This document shows, piece after piece, positions 6,680 to 15,089 of a stretch of 64,000 nt of DNA. The position numbers were made by a program, and so were the translations under genes. Every line of letters starts with the position of its first letter. Position 1 is the first letter of the stretch. Source of the DNA: Aureimonas sp. AU20 (lineage in GTDB: Bacteria > Pseudomonadota > Alphaproteobacteria > Rhizobiales > Rhizobiaceae). The stretch covers positions 1-64,000 of the forward strand of contig NZ_CP006368.1 of NCBI RefSeq assembly GCF_001442755.1, given 5' to 3'. The notes beneath the pieces are model-generated. The model was not told the origin of the DNA, did not search any database, and was given only the letters and a program-made list of their open reading frames with translations.

Positions 6680-8710
6680 GTGCGCGAAACGAATGTCCTG
6701 GTCCTGGCGCCGCGCGGGCGCGACGCAGAAGTGGCGGCAGCTCTCCTGTCGGAATGCGGACTCGCGCCGCTGGTCTGCCCGGATTTCGAAACGCTGACTC
6801 GGCGGATCGACGATGACGCCTGTTTTGCGGTCGTGACGGAAGAAGCTTTGCGCCTGTCCGATCTCAGCGACTTGACCGAGCGGTTGAGCGCCCAGGCCCC
6901 CTGGTCGGACTTTCAGTTCATCGTGCTGACCCAGCGAGGCGGCGGGCCGGAGCGCAACCCCGCTGCCGCGCGATTGTCCGAACGTCTAAGAAACGTATCC
7001 TTCCTCGAGCGACCGTTCCATCCGACCTCCTTCGTCAGCCTCGCCACGACGGCCGCGCGCGGGCGCCATCGCCAGTTCGAGGCACGGGCGCGCATGGAGG
7101 AGCTGCACGAGGGCGAGGAGCGTCTGCGGACCGCGCTCCTGGCGGGCCATCTCGGCTCCTGGGAGCTCGACCTTTCGACTTGGACCCTGGTGGCCACGAG
7201 CACCTGCAAGGCCATTTTTGGATATGGCCTGGAGGAAGCCTTCTGTTATGACGACCTCCTCCGCAGCGTCCACCCCGGCGACCGCGAGCGGATGCAGGCG
7301 GCGGTAGAGCGCAGCGTCTCCGGGGGCGAGGATTACGCGATCGAATACCGCGTCCTGTGGCGCAACGGTTCGGTGCACTGGACCGCGATCAACGGTCGCC
7401 TGGTGCGGGACCGAAGCGGGCGGAAGATCCGGCTTGTCGGCGTTTCCGCCGACATCACCGCCCGCAAGGAGGCTGAAGCCGATCTGCAGCGCCTGAACGA
7501 AACGTTGGAAGCCCGCGTCGCGGAGCGCACGGCCGAGCTCGAGGCCGCGCACCGGATCGTGATGGCCGAGGTGGAGCAGCGCGAGCGCACCGAAACGCTT
7601 CTGCGCCAGTCGCAAAAGATGGAGGCGATCGGCCAGCTGACGGGCGGCGTCGCGCACGACTTCAACAACCTGTTGATGGCGGTGCTCGGCAATCTCGATC
7701 TCTTGCGCAAGCACATTCCCGACGACCCGCGCACGGCTCGCCTGATCGACGGCGCCTTGAAAGGCGCGCAACGCGGCGCGGCGCTGACCCAGCGTCTTCT
7801 CGCCTTCGCGCGCCGCCAGGATCTCGTGGTGGAAGCGCGCGACCTTGCCGATCTCGTGCGGGGCATGACGGATCTTCTTGAGCGCTCGCTCGGCGGCAAT
7901 ATCGAGCTGACGCTGGAACTCGACGACGCGCCGTCCACCGCGCTGGTCGATGCCAACCAGCTGGAACTCGCCATTCTCAATCTGGCCGTCAACGCGCGCG
8001 ACGCCATGCCCAACGGCGGCGAATTGCGCATCCGCATCGATCGCGGCCAGGGCGAGGGCGAACTCAGTGCCGGCGACTATGTGCGCCTGTCGGTCAGCGA
8101 CACCGGGCAGGGCATGAGCGCCGAAACGCTGAAGAAGGCGACGGAGCCGTTCTTCTCGACCAAGGGCGTGGGCAAGGGCACGGGCCTCGGCCTGTCGATG
8201 ATTCACGGCCTCGCGGTTCAGCTGAACGGCGCCCTGCGGCTGACCAGCCATCCGGGGGAGGGAACGCGGGCCGAGCTTTGGCTGCCTGCGGCCGATGCCC
8301 TGCCTGCGGTCCGAGCCGAAGCACCGAGGGTCGAACCGAAAGCGGAGCGCGCGCCGGTGCGAGCCCGCATCTTGGCGGTAGACGACGATCCGCTGATCGC
8401 CATGAGCACGACCGACATGCTGGAAGATCTCGGGCATGAGGTGGTCGAGGCCCAGTCCGGAGCGCAGGCGCTACAGCTTCTGGGCCAGGGGTCCCCCTTC
8501 GATCTGATGATCACCGACTTTTCCATGCCGCGCATGAACGGGGCGGAACTCGCCGAAGCCGCTCTGGCGCTACGCCCAGGTCTGCCGATCCTTCTCGCGA
8601 CGGGCTATGCCGAGCTGCCCGCCGGCGAGCGGCTCGGGCTGCCCCGCCTCGGCAAGCCCTATAGCCAGTCGCAGCTTGCCGACGAAATTCAAAAGCTTCT
8701 GGCGCGCTGA
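6680..8710 (+). CDS. Hybrid sensor histidine kinase with C-terminal receiver
   Basis: Cytosolic sensor kinase of 676 residues starting at GTG 6680, 10 bases after the KaiC-like gene. Residues 1-125 resemble a degenerate receiver or uncharacterised input domain. A PAS domain with PAC motif spans about 150-270 (YRVLWRNGSVHWTAINGR). A coiled coil leads to HisKA with phospho-acceptor His326 in [11 protein letters not shown]. The ATPase domain has NARDAMPNGG, DTGQGM and GTGLGLSM. The receiver at about 555-676 has DDD and Asp613 in LMITDFSMP. No membrane segment is seen. The partner is probably the KaiC-like ATPase; no separate DNA-binding regulator is adjacent. Confidence 0.9.
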   Translation: MRETNVLVLAPRGRDAEVAAALLSECGLAPLVCPDFETLTRRIDDDACFAVVTEEALRLSDLSDLTERLSAQAPWSDFQFIVLTQRGGGPERNPAAARLSERLRNVSFLERPFHPTSFVSLATTAARGRHRQFEARARMEELHEGEERLRTALLAGHLGSWELDLSTWTLVATSTCKAIFGYGLEEAFCYDDLLRSVHPGDRERMQAAVERSVSGGEDYAIEYRVLWRNGSVHWTAINGRLVRDRSGRKIRLVGVSADITARKEAEADLQRLNETLEARVAERTAELEAAHRIVMAEVEQRERTETLLRQSQKMEAIGQLTGGVAHDFNNLLMAVLGNLDLLRKHIPDDPRTARLIDGALKGAQRGAALTQRLLAFARRQDLVVEARDLADLVRGMTDLLERSLGGNIELTLELDDAPSTALVDANQLELAILNLAVNARDAMPNGGELRIRIDRGQGEGELSAGDYVRLSVSDTGQGMSAETLKKATEPFFSTKGVGKGTGLGLSMIHGLAVQLNGALRLTSHPGEGTRAELWLPAADALPAVRAEAPRVEPKAERAPVRARILAVDDDPLIAMSTTDMLEDLGHEVVEAQSGAQALQLLGQGSPFDLMITDFSMPRMNGAELAEAALALRPGLPILLATGYAELPAGERLGLPRLGKPYSQSQLADEIQKLLAR

Positions 8711-8773
8711 CCCGCTGGTCGCTTCAAGGTATAACGCGACCCTGCAGCGAAGCGGCGAGGCGTGCCTGGCCGC

Positions 8774-8944
8774 TCAGCCGGCCCCGCCATCCGCGTCGCC
8801 GGTCTCCTTCTCGTCCGGCAGGCTGCCGGCGCCGGGCGTCGCATCGGGATTGGTGAGTTCTGGCTTGGCGTGAGGACCGGCGGACGGCGTCTTCTCCTTG
8901 GGCTCCTGCTCGTCGCGCGGCGGGGTGGACGGATGATCTGACAT
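8774..8944 (-). CDS. Small acidic hydrophilic protein of unknown function
   Basis: A 56-residue protein (MSDHPSTPPRDEQEPKEK...) rich in Pro, Glu, Asp and Gly, with no hydrophobic stretch; it looks intrinsically disordered. I chose the ATG at 8944 because GAGGG lies about ten bases upstream; a longer frame from 8998 lacks this. Such small Pro/Glu-rich proteins are common and unassigned in this order. It is convergent with the hybrid kinase gene and divergent from the GntR regulator. I do not recognise a family. Confidence 0.5.
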   Translation of the reverse strand: MSDHPSTPPRDEQEPKEKTPSAGPHAKPELTNPDATPGAGSLPDEKETGDADGGAG

Positions 8945-9200
8945 GGGTTCGCTTCCCTCGTGCGAAAGGCACGGATCTTCAACGATCCCGGCGCCCATCC
9001 GATCCGAGCGCGCCGTTCGTGGCTCGACTGCCGGGCCACGCCCTTCCCGTCGGAAGCAACACGAGCCTCGTCTTCACCTCCTTGCCTGTTGGCGGGCGGC
9101 GCGGAGGCGTGATAGCGAAGCGAGGGCTCGTTCGGGCCGGAACGGGCGGACCCGAAGACCGGCGGCCTCGCCGCGACCAAGAGGCGGAACCTTGCCGAGC

Positions 9201-9941
9201 GTGCCCCCATCTCCCAAGCCGAACGACGCCCCGCGCGGGGCAGGGCGCGTGGTGCGAAACACCCTGGCCAGCCAGATCACGGCCGAGATCCGCGCTCTGA
9301 TCCTCGACGGCGCCTTTCCTGCCGGAAGCCAGCTCAACGAGTTCGCGCTTGCCACGCAGTTCGACGTCAGTCGGGGCCCGGTTCGCGAGGCGTTCCAGCG
9401 CCTGATTCAGGAAGGGCTGCTGCGCTCCGAGCCCCATCGCGGCGTCTTCGTGCCCGATCTCGGCACGAGCGACATCGTAGACATCTACTTCACCCGCAAG
9501 TCGCTGGAGATCGCCGCGATCCGCCGCGTCATGGCCGGGCCCGAGCGCCGTCGGCTATCGCAAGAGCTTCAGGGCCTGACCGACGAGATGGCCGAACGGC
9601 TGGCCAAGGGCGAGTGGCGCGAGATCGCCGATCTCGACCTGCACTATCACCTACGGATCGTGGAAGAGGCGCGCAGCGAGCGCCTGTCGCGCAGCTACCG
9701 CACGCTCCAGGCCGAAACGCGGCTTTGCCTGCGCATCATGATGGCGGGCTACCGGCAGAACCGGGCCTTGATCGAGGAGCACGAACGGCTCGCGGCTTTC
9801 ATCGGACAAGGCAACCCGCGCGACGTGGAGGAGGAGATGGATACGCATTTCGGCGATCCCGTGCGCATTCTCGCCCGCGCAAAGGCGGCCTTGCGCGATC
9901 ATCCGATCGGGGTCCCTGCTCCAGCGGGCGGCGCCGACTGA
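9201..9941 (+). CDS. GntR-family transcriptional regulator (FCD type)
   Basis: DNA-binding repressor or activator of 246 residues with an N-terminal winged helix (about 18-85: NTLASQITAEIRALILDGAF, QFDVSRGPVREAFQRLIQEG) and a C-terminal all-helical FCD ligand domain (about 95-225). GTG at 9201 gives a normal length; in-frame codons back to 8943 would add an arginine-rich tail unlike the family. The FCD domain often binds a metal and a small carboxylate; HYHLRIVEEA is the likely ligand-site helix. No obvious target gene adjoins it: the flanks are a small disordered protein and a convergent MocR regulator. Confidence 0.85.
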   Translation: MPPSPKPNDAPRGAGRVVRNTLASQITAEIRALILDGAFPAGSQLNEFALATQFDVSRGPVREAFQRLIQEGLLRSEPHRGVFVPDLGTSDIVDIYFTRKSLEIAAIRRVMAGPERRRLSQELQGLTDEMAERLAKGEWREIADLDLHYHLRIVEEARSERLSRSYRTLQAETRLCLRIMMAGYRQNRALIEEHERLAAFIGQGNPRDVEEEMDTHFGDPVRILARAKAALRDHPIGVPAPAGGAD

Positions 9942-9971
9942 ACGCTTGGCAACGGGCGCGCTCCCTGCCTC

Positions 9972-11381
9972 CTATGGGCGGAGGAGATGCTCCAAGGCTT
10001 TTCCGAGCGCTGCGATCCGCTCCGGCGTCGCGCCGCCGATACCGAACAGCAGGCCGGGGCGCGGCTCGTTCCTGTAGAAGGGCGAAAGCGCCATGGCGCC
10101 GATCTTCGCCGCGTGAAGCGCGCGCGCCACTTGCCCGTCGTCGGCATCGCGGTTCTTGAACCAGGCGGCGAGTTGAAGGCCGCCGTCCCCTGACCCAGGT
10201 TCGAGGACGCCATCCCCGCTTGCCAGCACCGCCGCGCGCGTCGCCCCCATGCGCTCGCGATAAACGGTCTGCATCCTTCGGATATGGGCGCGAAGGTGCC
10301 CCTCGTTCAGAAAGTCCGCGAGCGCCGCCTGAACATGGATCGGCACAGAGCTTCCCTCCCGGCGCAGAACCGCGCGCGCCTGCGATAGAAGCGAAGGGGG
10401 CAGAACCGCATAGGCAACGCGCAGGCCCGGCGCGAGCACCTTGGAAAAGGTGCCGACATAGACCACGCAGCCGGCGCGATCGAGCCCCTGCAGAGCCGCG
10501 AGCGGCCGCGAGGCGTAGTGAAACTCGCTGTCGTAATCGTCCTCGATGACAACAGCGCGGTTGGCCCGCGCAAAGTCCAGAAGCTCCAGGCGGCGGGAGA
10601 GGCTCATGGCCACCCCGGTCGGATACTGATGCGATGGCGTGACGTAGATCAGGCTCGGCGGCGGCCCTTCGCCGCGCGTGATCGCGATCCCTTCCGCGTC
10701 GCAGGGCACGGACACGAGACGGGCGCCCGCCGCCAGGAAAATGTCACGGGCGATGACATAGCCCGGCTCCTCCAGCCAGACGGGGCGCTGGCCGCGAACC
10801 CCCGCGATATCAGCCACCATCGCCAGAATCGAGGCGGCCGACGGCATGACGATCACCTGTTCGGGATCGGCCAGAACGGCGCGGGCGCGAACGACATGCG
10901 CGGCGATGGCCTGGCGCAGTTCCGGCAGGCCGGCTTCCTCGCCATAGCCGAGATCGTGAAGGCGCAGATGGCGCGCCCGCGCCGCCAGACATCGCGCCCA
11001 AAGCGCGGCGGGGAAACTGTCGAGATCCGGGAGACCGGGGCGGAAGGGAAGGAAGCGCTCCGGCTCGGGCGCAGCCCTCGGCAAGGGCTCGATCGGCCGG
11101 GCTCTAGCGCCCTGCGGCGGAGTGGCGAGGCGGGCGACCCGCATTGCCGCCCCTTGGGCGCCTTCGATGAAGCCTTCGGCGCGCAGCCGCTCGAAACCGC
11201 CGACCACGGTGGACCGCGCGATCCCGAGCGAAAGCGCGAGCGCGCGGGAGGAGGGCAGGCGCTCGCCCGCCTTCAGCCGCCCGTCCAGGATCTGCTCCCG
11301 GATCCCGGCCTGAATCTGCGTTTCGAGATTGCCGGCGGCGCGGTCGAGGAGGAGCCATGCGTCGGGGAGGGGAAGCGTCAT
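9972..11381 (-). CDS. MocR-type regulator (GntR winged helix fused to aminotransferase fold)
   Basis: A 469-residue MocR/PdxR-family protein. The N-terminal GntR domain (about 15-80) includes GIREQILDGRLKAGERLPSSRALALSLGIARSTV. A fold-type I aminotransferase domain follows, with the PLP-lysine motif YVGTFSKVLAPGLR. Proteins of this kind sense PLP or an aldimine and control a neighbouring gene. Here a pyridoxamine-phosphate-oxidase-like flavoprotein is divergent, with 97 bases between starts that contain a 7-bp direct repeat and a dyad. I took the ATG at 11381 (MTLPLPDAW), where homology begins; an upstream frame adds 44 unconserved residues. Confidence 0.85.
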   Translation of the reverse strand: MTLPLPDAWLLLDRAAGNLETQIQAGIREQILDGRLKAGERLPSSRALALSLGIARSTVVGGFERLRAEGFIEGAQGAAMRVARLATPPQGARARPIEPLPRAAPEPERFLPFRPGLPDLDSFPAALWARCLAARARHLRLHDLGYGEEAGLPELRQAIAAHVVRARAVLADPEQVIVMPSAASILAMVADIAGVRGQRPVWLEEPGYVIARDIFLAAGARLVSVPCDAEGIAITRGEGPPPSLIYVTPSHQYPTGVAMSLSRRLELLDFARANRAVVIEDDYDSEFHYASRPLAALQGLDRAGCVVYVGTFSKVLAPGLRVAYAVLPPSLLSQARAVLRREGSSVPIHVQAALADFLNEGHLRAHIRRMQTVYRERMGATRAAVLASGDGVLEPGSGDGGLQLAAWFKNRDADDGQVARALHAAKIGAMALSPFYRNEPRPGLLFGIGGATPERIAALGKALEHLLRP

Positions 11382-11406
11382 GCGAGGGAGTGAACTGGAC
11401 TGGCCG

Positions 11407-11447
11407 ATTTTGCGCAAGTGGATGGTTTCGCCCATCCTGTTTTGCGG
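11407..11447. promoter_or_regulatory. Likely MocR operator: direct repeats with a central dyad
   Basis: TTTTGCG occurs at 11408-11414 and again at 11440-11446, 32 bases apart (about three helical turns). Between them lies a dyad of GGATGG (11420-11425) and CCATCC (11432-11437). Studied MocR/PdxR regulators bind spaced direct repeats between divergent genes, so this is the best operator candidate for the pair transcribed from here. Confidence 0.45.
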
Positions 11448-11478
11448 AACACTAGGCTTTCTTAGCGAGGAAACGCCT

Positions 11479-12165
11479 ATGTCCCGCCCAAGCCCGACCC
11501 CGGAAAACCTCACCTATCTCGTGACCGAGCGCAGCCGGGTGCGCCGGCTGCACAAGCGCGCGAGCCATGAGGCGGCGGCTGTTCACGCCGTCTTGGACGC
11601 CGCGCCCTTGTGCCATGTCGGCTACGTCATCGACGGGCAGCCCTATGTGACGCCGACGATCCACTGGCGGGAGGGCGAACGTGTCTATTGGCATGGCTCA
11701 GCCGCCAGCCGCTTTCTTCGAAAGGTCGAGGGCGCGCGCGTCTGCCTGACGGTGAGCCTGATGGATGGCTACGTGCTGGCACGCTCGGCCTTCAACCATT
11801 CCGTCAACTATCGCTCGGCCATGGTGTTCGGCACGGCAAGGATCGTGGAAGAGCCCGACGCCATCGCCGGGGCGCTGCGCCGCTTCACCGACGGGCTCTT
11901 TCCAGGCCGCTGGGACACGCTCCGGCCCATGACGGCGCCCGAACTCAAGGGCACCAGCGTCCTTTATCTCGACATCGAGGAGGCCAGCGCCAAAACCCGC
12001 GCGGCGCCTCCGGGCGACGACGACGAGGCGGACTATCCCGTTTGGGCCGGCGTCCTGCCGATGGAAACGCGCCTGGGGATGCCGCAACCCGCGCCGGACC
12101 TAACCCAAGGCATCGCCCTGCCGGCGGGCTTGGCGGATTTGGTTTCTTCGGGCCGGCTGCGCTGA
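11479..12165 (+). CDS. Pyridoxamine 5'-phosphate oxidase-fold flavoprotein
   Basis: A 228-residue split-barrel FMN-binding protein. The core (about 25-160) includes APLCHVGYVIDGQPYVTPT, the strand VYWHGSAASRFLR and CLTVSLMDGYVLARS. These are typical of the pyridoxamine-phosphate-oxidase-related family known as nitroimidazole-resistance or FMN-binding proteins rather than true PdxH. GCGAGG lies 8 bases before the ATG at 11479; the frame is open further upstream but without a ribosome site. It is divergent from the MocR regulator, which likely controls it. The biochemical substrate is unknown. Confidence 0.82.
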   Translation: MSRPSPTPENLTYLVTERSRVRRLHKRASHEAAAVHAVLDAAPLCHVGYVIDGQPYVTPTIHWREGERVYWHGSAASRFLRKVEGARVCLTVSLMDGYVLARSAFNHSVNYRSAMVFGTARIVEEPDAIAGALRRFTDGLFPGRWDTLRPMTAPELKGTSVLYLDIEEASAKTRAAPPGDDDEADYPVWAGVLPMETRLGMPQPAPDLTQGIALPAGLADLVSSGRLR

Positions 12166-12175
12166 GCGTCGATCC

Positions 12176-12213
12176 GGACAAGGGCGATCGCCTTCGCCGC
12201 ATCGCCCGTGTCC
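12176..12213. terminator. Hairpin between convergent genes
   Basis: Twelve-base arms (12176-12187 and 12202-12213, one mismatch) with a 14-nt loop lie between the stop of the flavoprotein gene and the stop of the HNH gene. There is no T run, so it would be a weak or Rho-assisted bidirectional terminator. Confidence 0.4.
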
Positions 12214-12653
12214 TAGTCCCGATAAGGCCCCTCGAAGAGGTCGCCGATCGCCTTGCTCGCCATCCATCGATAGCGGCGTCGGCGGCGATGCTCGGGGCGG
12301 TCGTGGTTGAGATGGCAGCGCTGGCAAAGGGCCGCGAGATTGCTGGAGGCGTTGTTGGCGGTGTCGTGGTCGAGATGGGCGCAGGCCAGCCAGACGCGGG
12401 TCCAGGTCAGCGACAACTCCGGGGGAAGCTCGGCCGGGGCGGGCCGCGTTCCGCGCAAGGGGCGGCCTCTTCCGTCCCGCCAAAGCGCCTCGCTCTCGTC
12501 CCACCAAGTGCCGTCGATGCCGACGCAGACCAGCGCCCCATGTGGGCGGCGGCAATGATCGCACCGGCCCTTGGCGCGCCGGAAGCGGACGGAGCGTGAG
12601 AGTTCCCGCCAATCGATGGGATAGAAGCCGCGCATGTCGCGCCGGATCGGCAT
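12213..12653 (-). CDS. HNH endonuclease family protein
   Basis: A 146-residue small HNH protein. Two CxxC pairs flank the fold: CDHCRRPHG near 31-39 and CQRCH near 111-115. The nuclease core CAHLDHDTANNASSNL carries the His/Asn pattern. The N terminus MPIRRDMRGFYPIDWREL matches the start seen in many phage-like HNH proteins, supporting 12653. The C terminus is short and arginine-rich. It stands alone, with no terminase, portal or restriction partner. It may be a homing or defence remnant, or a domesticated gene. Confidence 0.75.
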   Translation of the reverse strand: MPIRRDMRGFYPIDWRELSRSVRFRRAKGRCDHCRRPHGALVCVGIDGTWWDESEALWRDGRGRPLRGTRPAPAELPPELSLTWTRVWLACAHLDHDTANNASSNLAALCQRCHLNHDRPEHRRRRRYRWMASKAIGDLFEGPYRD

Positions 12654-12857
12654 GGTGGGTCTTGTGTCCTCGCAGCAGGTCGCCAGGGCGGATCGGATCG
12701 CTCAGCGGGACTCGATCCAACCCTCCTTGTCAAGCAGGGACGCCGGCTTCCGTCTATCCCCGACGCGGAATGCCTGCGATTCTTTCGGCTATCCCTCTGA
12801 CAGACAAGCGATTCGCCGGGTTGCCAGCGGTCAACCCAGCGAATCACCCGAATCAGC

Positions 12858-14078
12858 TTAAGCCGCGATCGCGCGTCGGATGAGGTCGGCAAGGCGGGGA
12901 ATGCCCTCAGTCACCGCGCGCTCATCCGCCAGCGTGAAGGAAAGGCGCAGCGTGTTCGCCCCGCTGCCGTCGGCATGGAAGGCATTGCCCGGCACGAAGG
13001 CGACCCGCGCCTCCGCGACGGAGCGAGCCAGCAGCGCCACGGCATCGACGGATTCGGGCAGCGTCATCCAGACGAACATGCCGCCCTCGGGGCGGGACCA
13101 GGAGACGCCCTCCGGCATATGCCGCTCCAGCGCGGCGAGCAGTGCGTCGCGCCGGGCGCTGTAAGCCTCGCGCGTGCGCTCGATCTGTTGGGCGTAACAC
13201 CGCTCCGCGACGTGATGCACCACCATCTGGTTGATCGAGGGCGAGTGGAGGTCGGCGGCCTGCTTGGTCAGCACCAGCTTCTCGATCAGGCGGCGCGGCG
13301 CGACGATCCAGCCCATGCGAAGCCCCGGCGCCAGGATCTTCGAGAAGGAGCCGCAATAGACCGTGCGGCCCGCGTCCACCCCGCCCGAGCGCAGCGCGTC
13401 CAGCGCCGCGATGGGGGGCACCGGCTCGCCGCTGTAGCGAAGCGCGGCATAGGCGGCGTCCTCGATCACGGCGATGCCAAGCTCTTCGGCCAGATCCAGC
13501 ACCGCCTCGCGCTGGGCGAGCGTCAGCGTCTCGCCGCTCGGATTGGCGAAATCGGGCACGAGATAGGCGAACTTCGCCGCGCCCCCGGCTTTCGCCGCCG
13601 CCTCTCGATAGGCGTCCGGCGTCATGTTGCCGCCGGCGGGCGAAAGCCGGTCGTAGCGCGGCTCGTAGGCACTGAAGGCCTGCAAGGCGCCGAGATAGGT
13701 CGGCCAGGTGACGAGCGCCGTGTCGCCCGGGGAGAGGAACAGCTTGCCGAGATAGTCCAGCCCCTGCTGCGAGCCGGACGTGATGAAGACGTTGCCCTCG
13801 TCGCAGGGAATGCCGATCCGCCCCATCTCGCCGGCAATCCAGCGGCGCAGCGGCAGATAGCCCTCGCTCACCTGATATTGTAGCGCCGCGTTGGCACTGG
13901 AGCCACCGAGGATCTCGGCATAGGCGGTGCGGAACGCTTCGTGCGGAAACAGCGCGGGGTCGGGAATGCCGCCGGCGAAGGAGATGATGTCGGGCTGGTC
14001 CAGGAGCTTCAGAAGCTCGCGGATCTCGGACGCCTTCATGCGTCCCGCGCGCGTGGCGAAAAGGTCGGTCATGTCCAT
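12858..14078 (-). CDS. PLP-dependent aminotransferase (class I/II, 2-aminoadipate/LysN-like)
   Basis: A 406-residue fold-type I aminotransferase. The start at 14078 is fixed by AGGAGG six bases upstream. The N-terminal stretch with KASEIRELLKLLDQPDIIS, then FAGGIPDPALFP, is typical of the LysN/Aro8-like group. The PLP lysine lies in GSFSKILAPGLRMGW, with the usual SGSQQGLDYLGKLFL and FANPSGETL segments before it. The reaction is amino-group transfer between an amino acid and a 2-oxo acid; the substrate cannot be read from sequence. A TTGACA hexamer on the same strand at about 14178-14173 may be its promoter -35 box. It is divergent from the Rrf2 regulator. Confidence 0.85.
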   Translation of the reverse strand: MDMTDLFATRAGRMKASEIRELLKLLDQPDIISFAGGIPDPALFPHEAFRTAYAEILGGSSANAALQYQVSEGYLPLRRWIAGEMGRIGIPCDEGNVFITSGSQQGLDYLGKLFLSPGDTALVTWPTYLGALQAFSAYEPRYDRLSPAGGNMTPDAYREAAAKAGGAAKFAYLVPDFANPSGETLTLAQREAVLDLAEELGIAVIEDAAYAALRYSGEPVPPIAALDALRSGGVDAGRTVYCGSFSKILAPGLRMGWIVAPRRLIEKLVLTKQAADLHSPSINQMVVHHVAERCYAQQIERTREAYSARRDALLAALERHMPEGVSWSRPEGGMFVWMTLPESVDAVALLARSVAEARVAFVPGNAFHADGSGANTLRLSFTLADERAVTEGIPRLADLIRRAIAA

Positions 14079-14172
14079 GATGGTCCTCCTGGCTTGCCGG
14101 CGCGCTTCGTTCTGCAATCGGGGCGCGCATCTTGCGAGCGTGGGGCCTGTTAAAGCGCTCTTCCCCCAATTA

Positions 14173-14188
14173 TGTCAACAATGCTGAC
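14173..14188. promoter_or_regulatory. Candidate control site between aminotransferase and Rrf2 genes
   Basis: A TTGACA reading on the minus strand (14178-14173) overlaps a short dyad GTCA (14174-14177) / TGAC (14185-14188). It lies about 95 bases before the aminotransferase start and 150 before the Rrf2 start. No clear -10 box was seen. Confidence 0.25.
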
Positions 14189-14337
14189 CTACTTTCTCCA
14201 AGGCTCGGCTGCAAACCCTCGCCGCCCAGGCGAATGACAGCTGCCGACACGTCACAAAACGCTAGTGCGCGCGGGGCGCAGGCCCTATGTCCCGAAAGGC
14301 GACTTCGCTTCGGCGACTGGGATCGGGATGGCGCGAC

Positions 14338-14796
14338 ATGCTGACGGCGAAAGGCAAATACGGGTTGAAGGCCATGCTCCATCTGGCCGATGCCGAGCCG
14401 GACATGCTGGTCCTGTCCGAGGAGATCGCCAGCCAGAACACCATCTCGAAGAAGTTTCTCGACACGATTCTAGGCGAATTGCGCAACGCTGGGTTCATCT
14501 ACGCCAAGAAGGGGCGGCGCGGCGGCTATGCGCTGGCCCGCCCGGCCGAGGAGATCGCCGTCGGCCATGTGCTGCGCGTGCTCGACGGCCCGCTGGCACC
14601 CATCGCCTGCGCCAGCCGCACGGCCTATCGCCGCTGCACGGACTGCTCGGATGTGGAGCGGTGCCGGGTGCGCCTCGTCATGCTGGAAGTGCGCAACGCC
14701 ATCGCCACCGTGCTGGACAACAAGTCGTTGAGAGAACTCCAGGGCATGCGCGCGCTCCTAGAGATCGACCCCGTGCATTGGGCCGCCGCCGTCTGA
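14338..14796 (+). CDS. Rrf2-family transcriptional regulator with cysteine cluster
   Basis: A 152-residue Rrf2 regulator: winged helix at about 1-65 (KGKYGLKAMLHLA, ISKKFLDTILGELRNAGFI, KKGRRGGYALARP) and a dimerisation helix in the C-terminal part. Cys91, Cys100, Cys103 and Cys109 could hold a [2Fe-2S] cluster as in IscR/NsrR, although the spacing is not the classic CX5CX7C. The ATG at 14338 fits the family N terminus (MLTAKGKYGL); an upstream ATG at 14287 adds 17 residues. The target is unknown; the divergent aminotransferase gene is the nearest candidate. Confidence 0.85.
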   Translation: MLTAKGKYGLKAMLHLADAEPDMLVLSEEIASQNTISKKFLDTILGELRNAGFIYAKKGRRGGYALARPAEEIAVGHVLRVLDGPLAPIACASRTAYRRCTDCSDVERCRVRLVMLEVRNAIATVLDNKSLRELQGMRALLEIDPVHWAAAV

Positions 14797-14843
14797 GGCA
14801 GCGGGCCAATCGTTTGGCGTTTCCGGCATGAGGCGCGGCGCGC

Positions 14844-14950
14844 CTAGTCCCGCCGCGCCTTATCGCTGCCGGGCAGTTCGCGGTCGAGCCCAGCGCGAGG
14901 CCGACCAGAGTGGGGAGACCCAGGCGAAAGGCGATCTGCGAGGCGTCCAT
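14844..14950 (-). pseudogene. Frameshifted MgtC/SapB-like N-terminal remnant
   Basis: An ATG at 14950 follows a strong GGAGG ribosome site (5-base spacing) and opens MDASQIAFRLGLPTLVGLAL. If one base is restored at about 14890-14889, the frame reads on as GLDRELPGSDKARRD then stop at 14844. The resulting GLALGLDREL matches the MgtC-family motif near the start of these membrane proteins. As written, the frame instead runs into the antisense of the Rrf2 gene. It is therefore a decayed fragment of about 35 codons, a sequencing error in a tiny gene, or chance. It lies 140 bases downstream of uxuA in the same direction. Confidence 0.4.
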
Positions 14951-15089
14951 GCTCTCCTCCCTTGAGAGAAGTCAGAGCGCCGGTCGAGGCCGAGCGAGAG
15001 GAGGCGCGGCGGCCTCGAGATTTCGTGAGCGTCCGAGCGCGGCAGAGGCTTCCCCCTCCGCCGCGCCCGTCGCCTTGGCCGACCGCGCC

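Noticed and set aside
14678-14950. 90-codon gene downstream of uxuA as written
   Set aside because: After about 20 sensible codons it becomes Arg/Cys-rich and runs antisense to the Rrf2 gene; the frameshifted MgtC-like reading explains the good start better.
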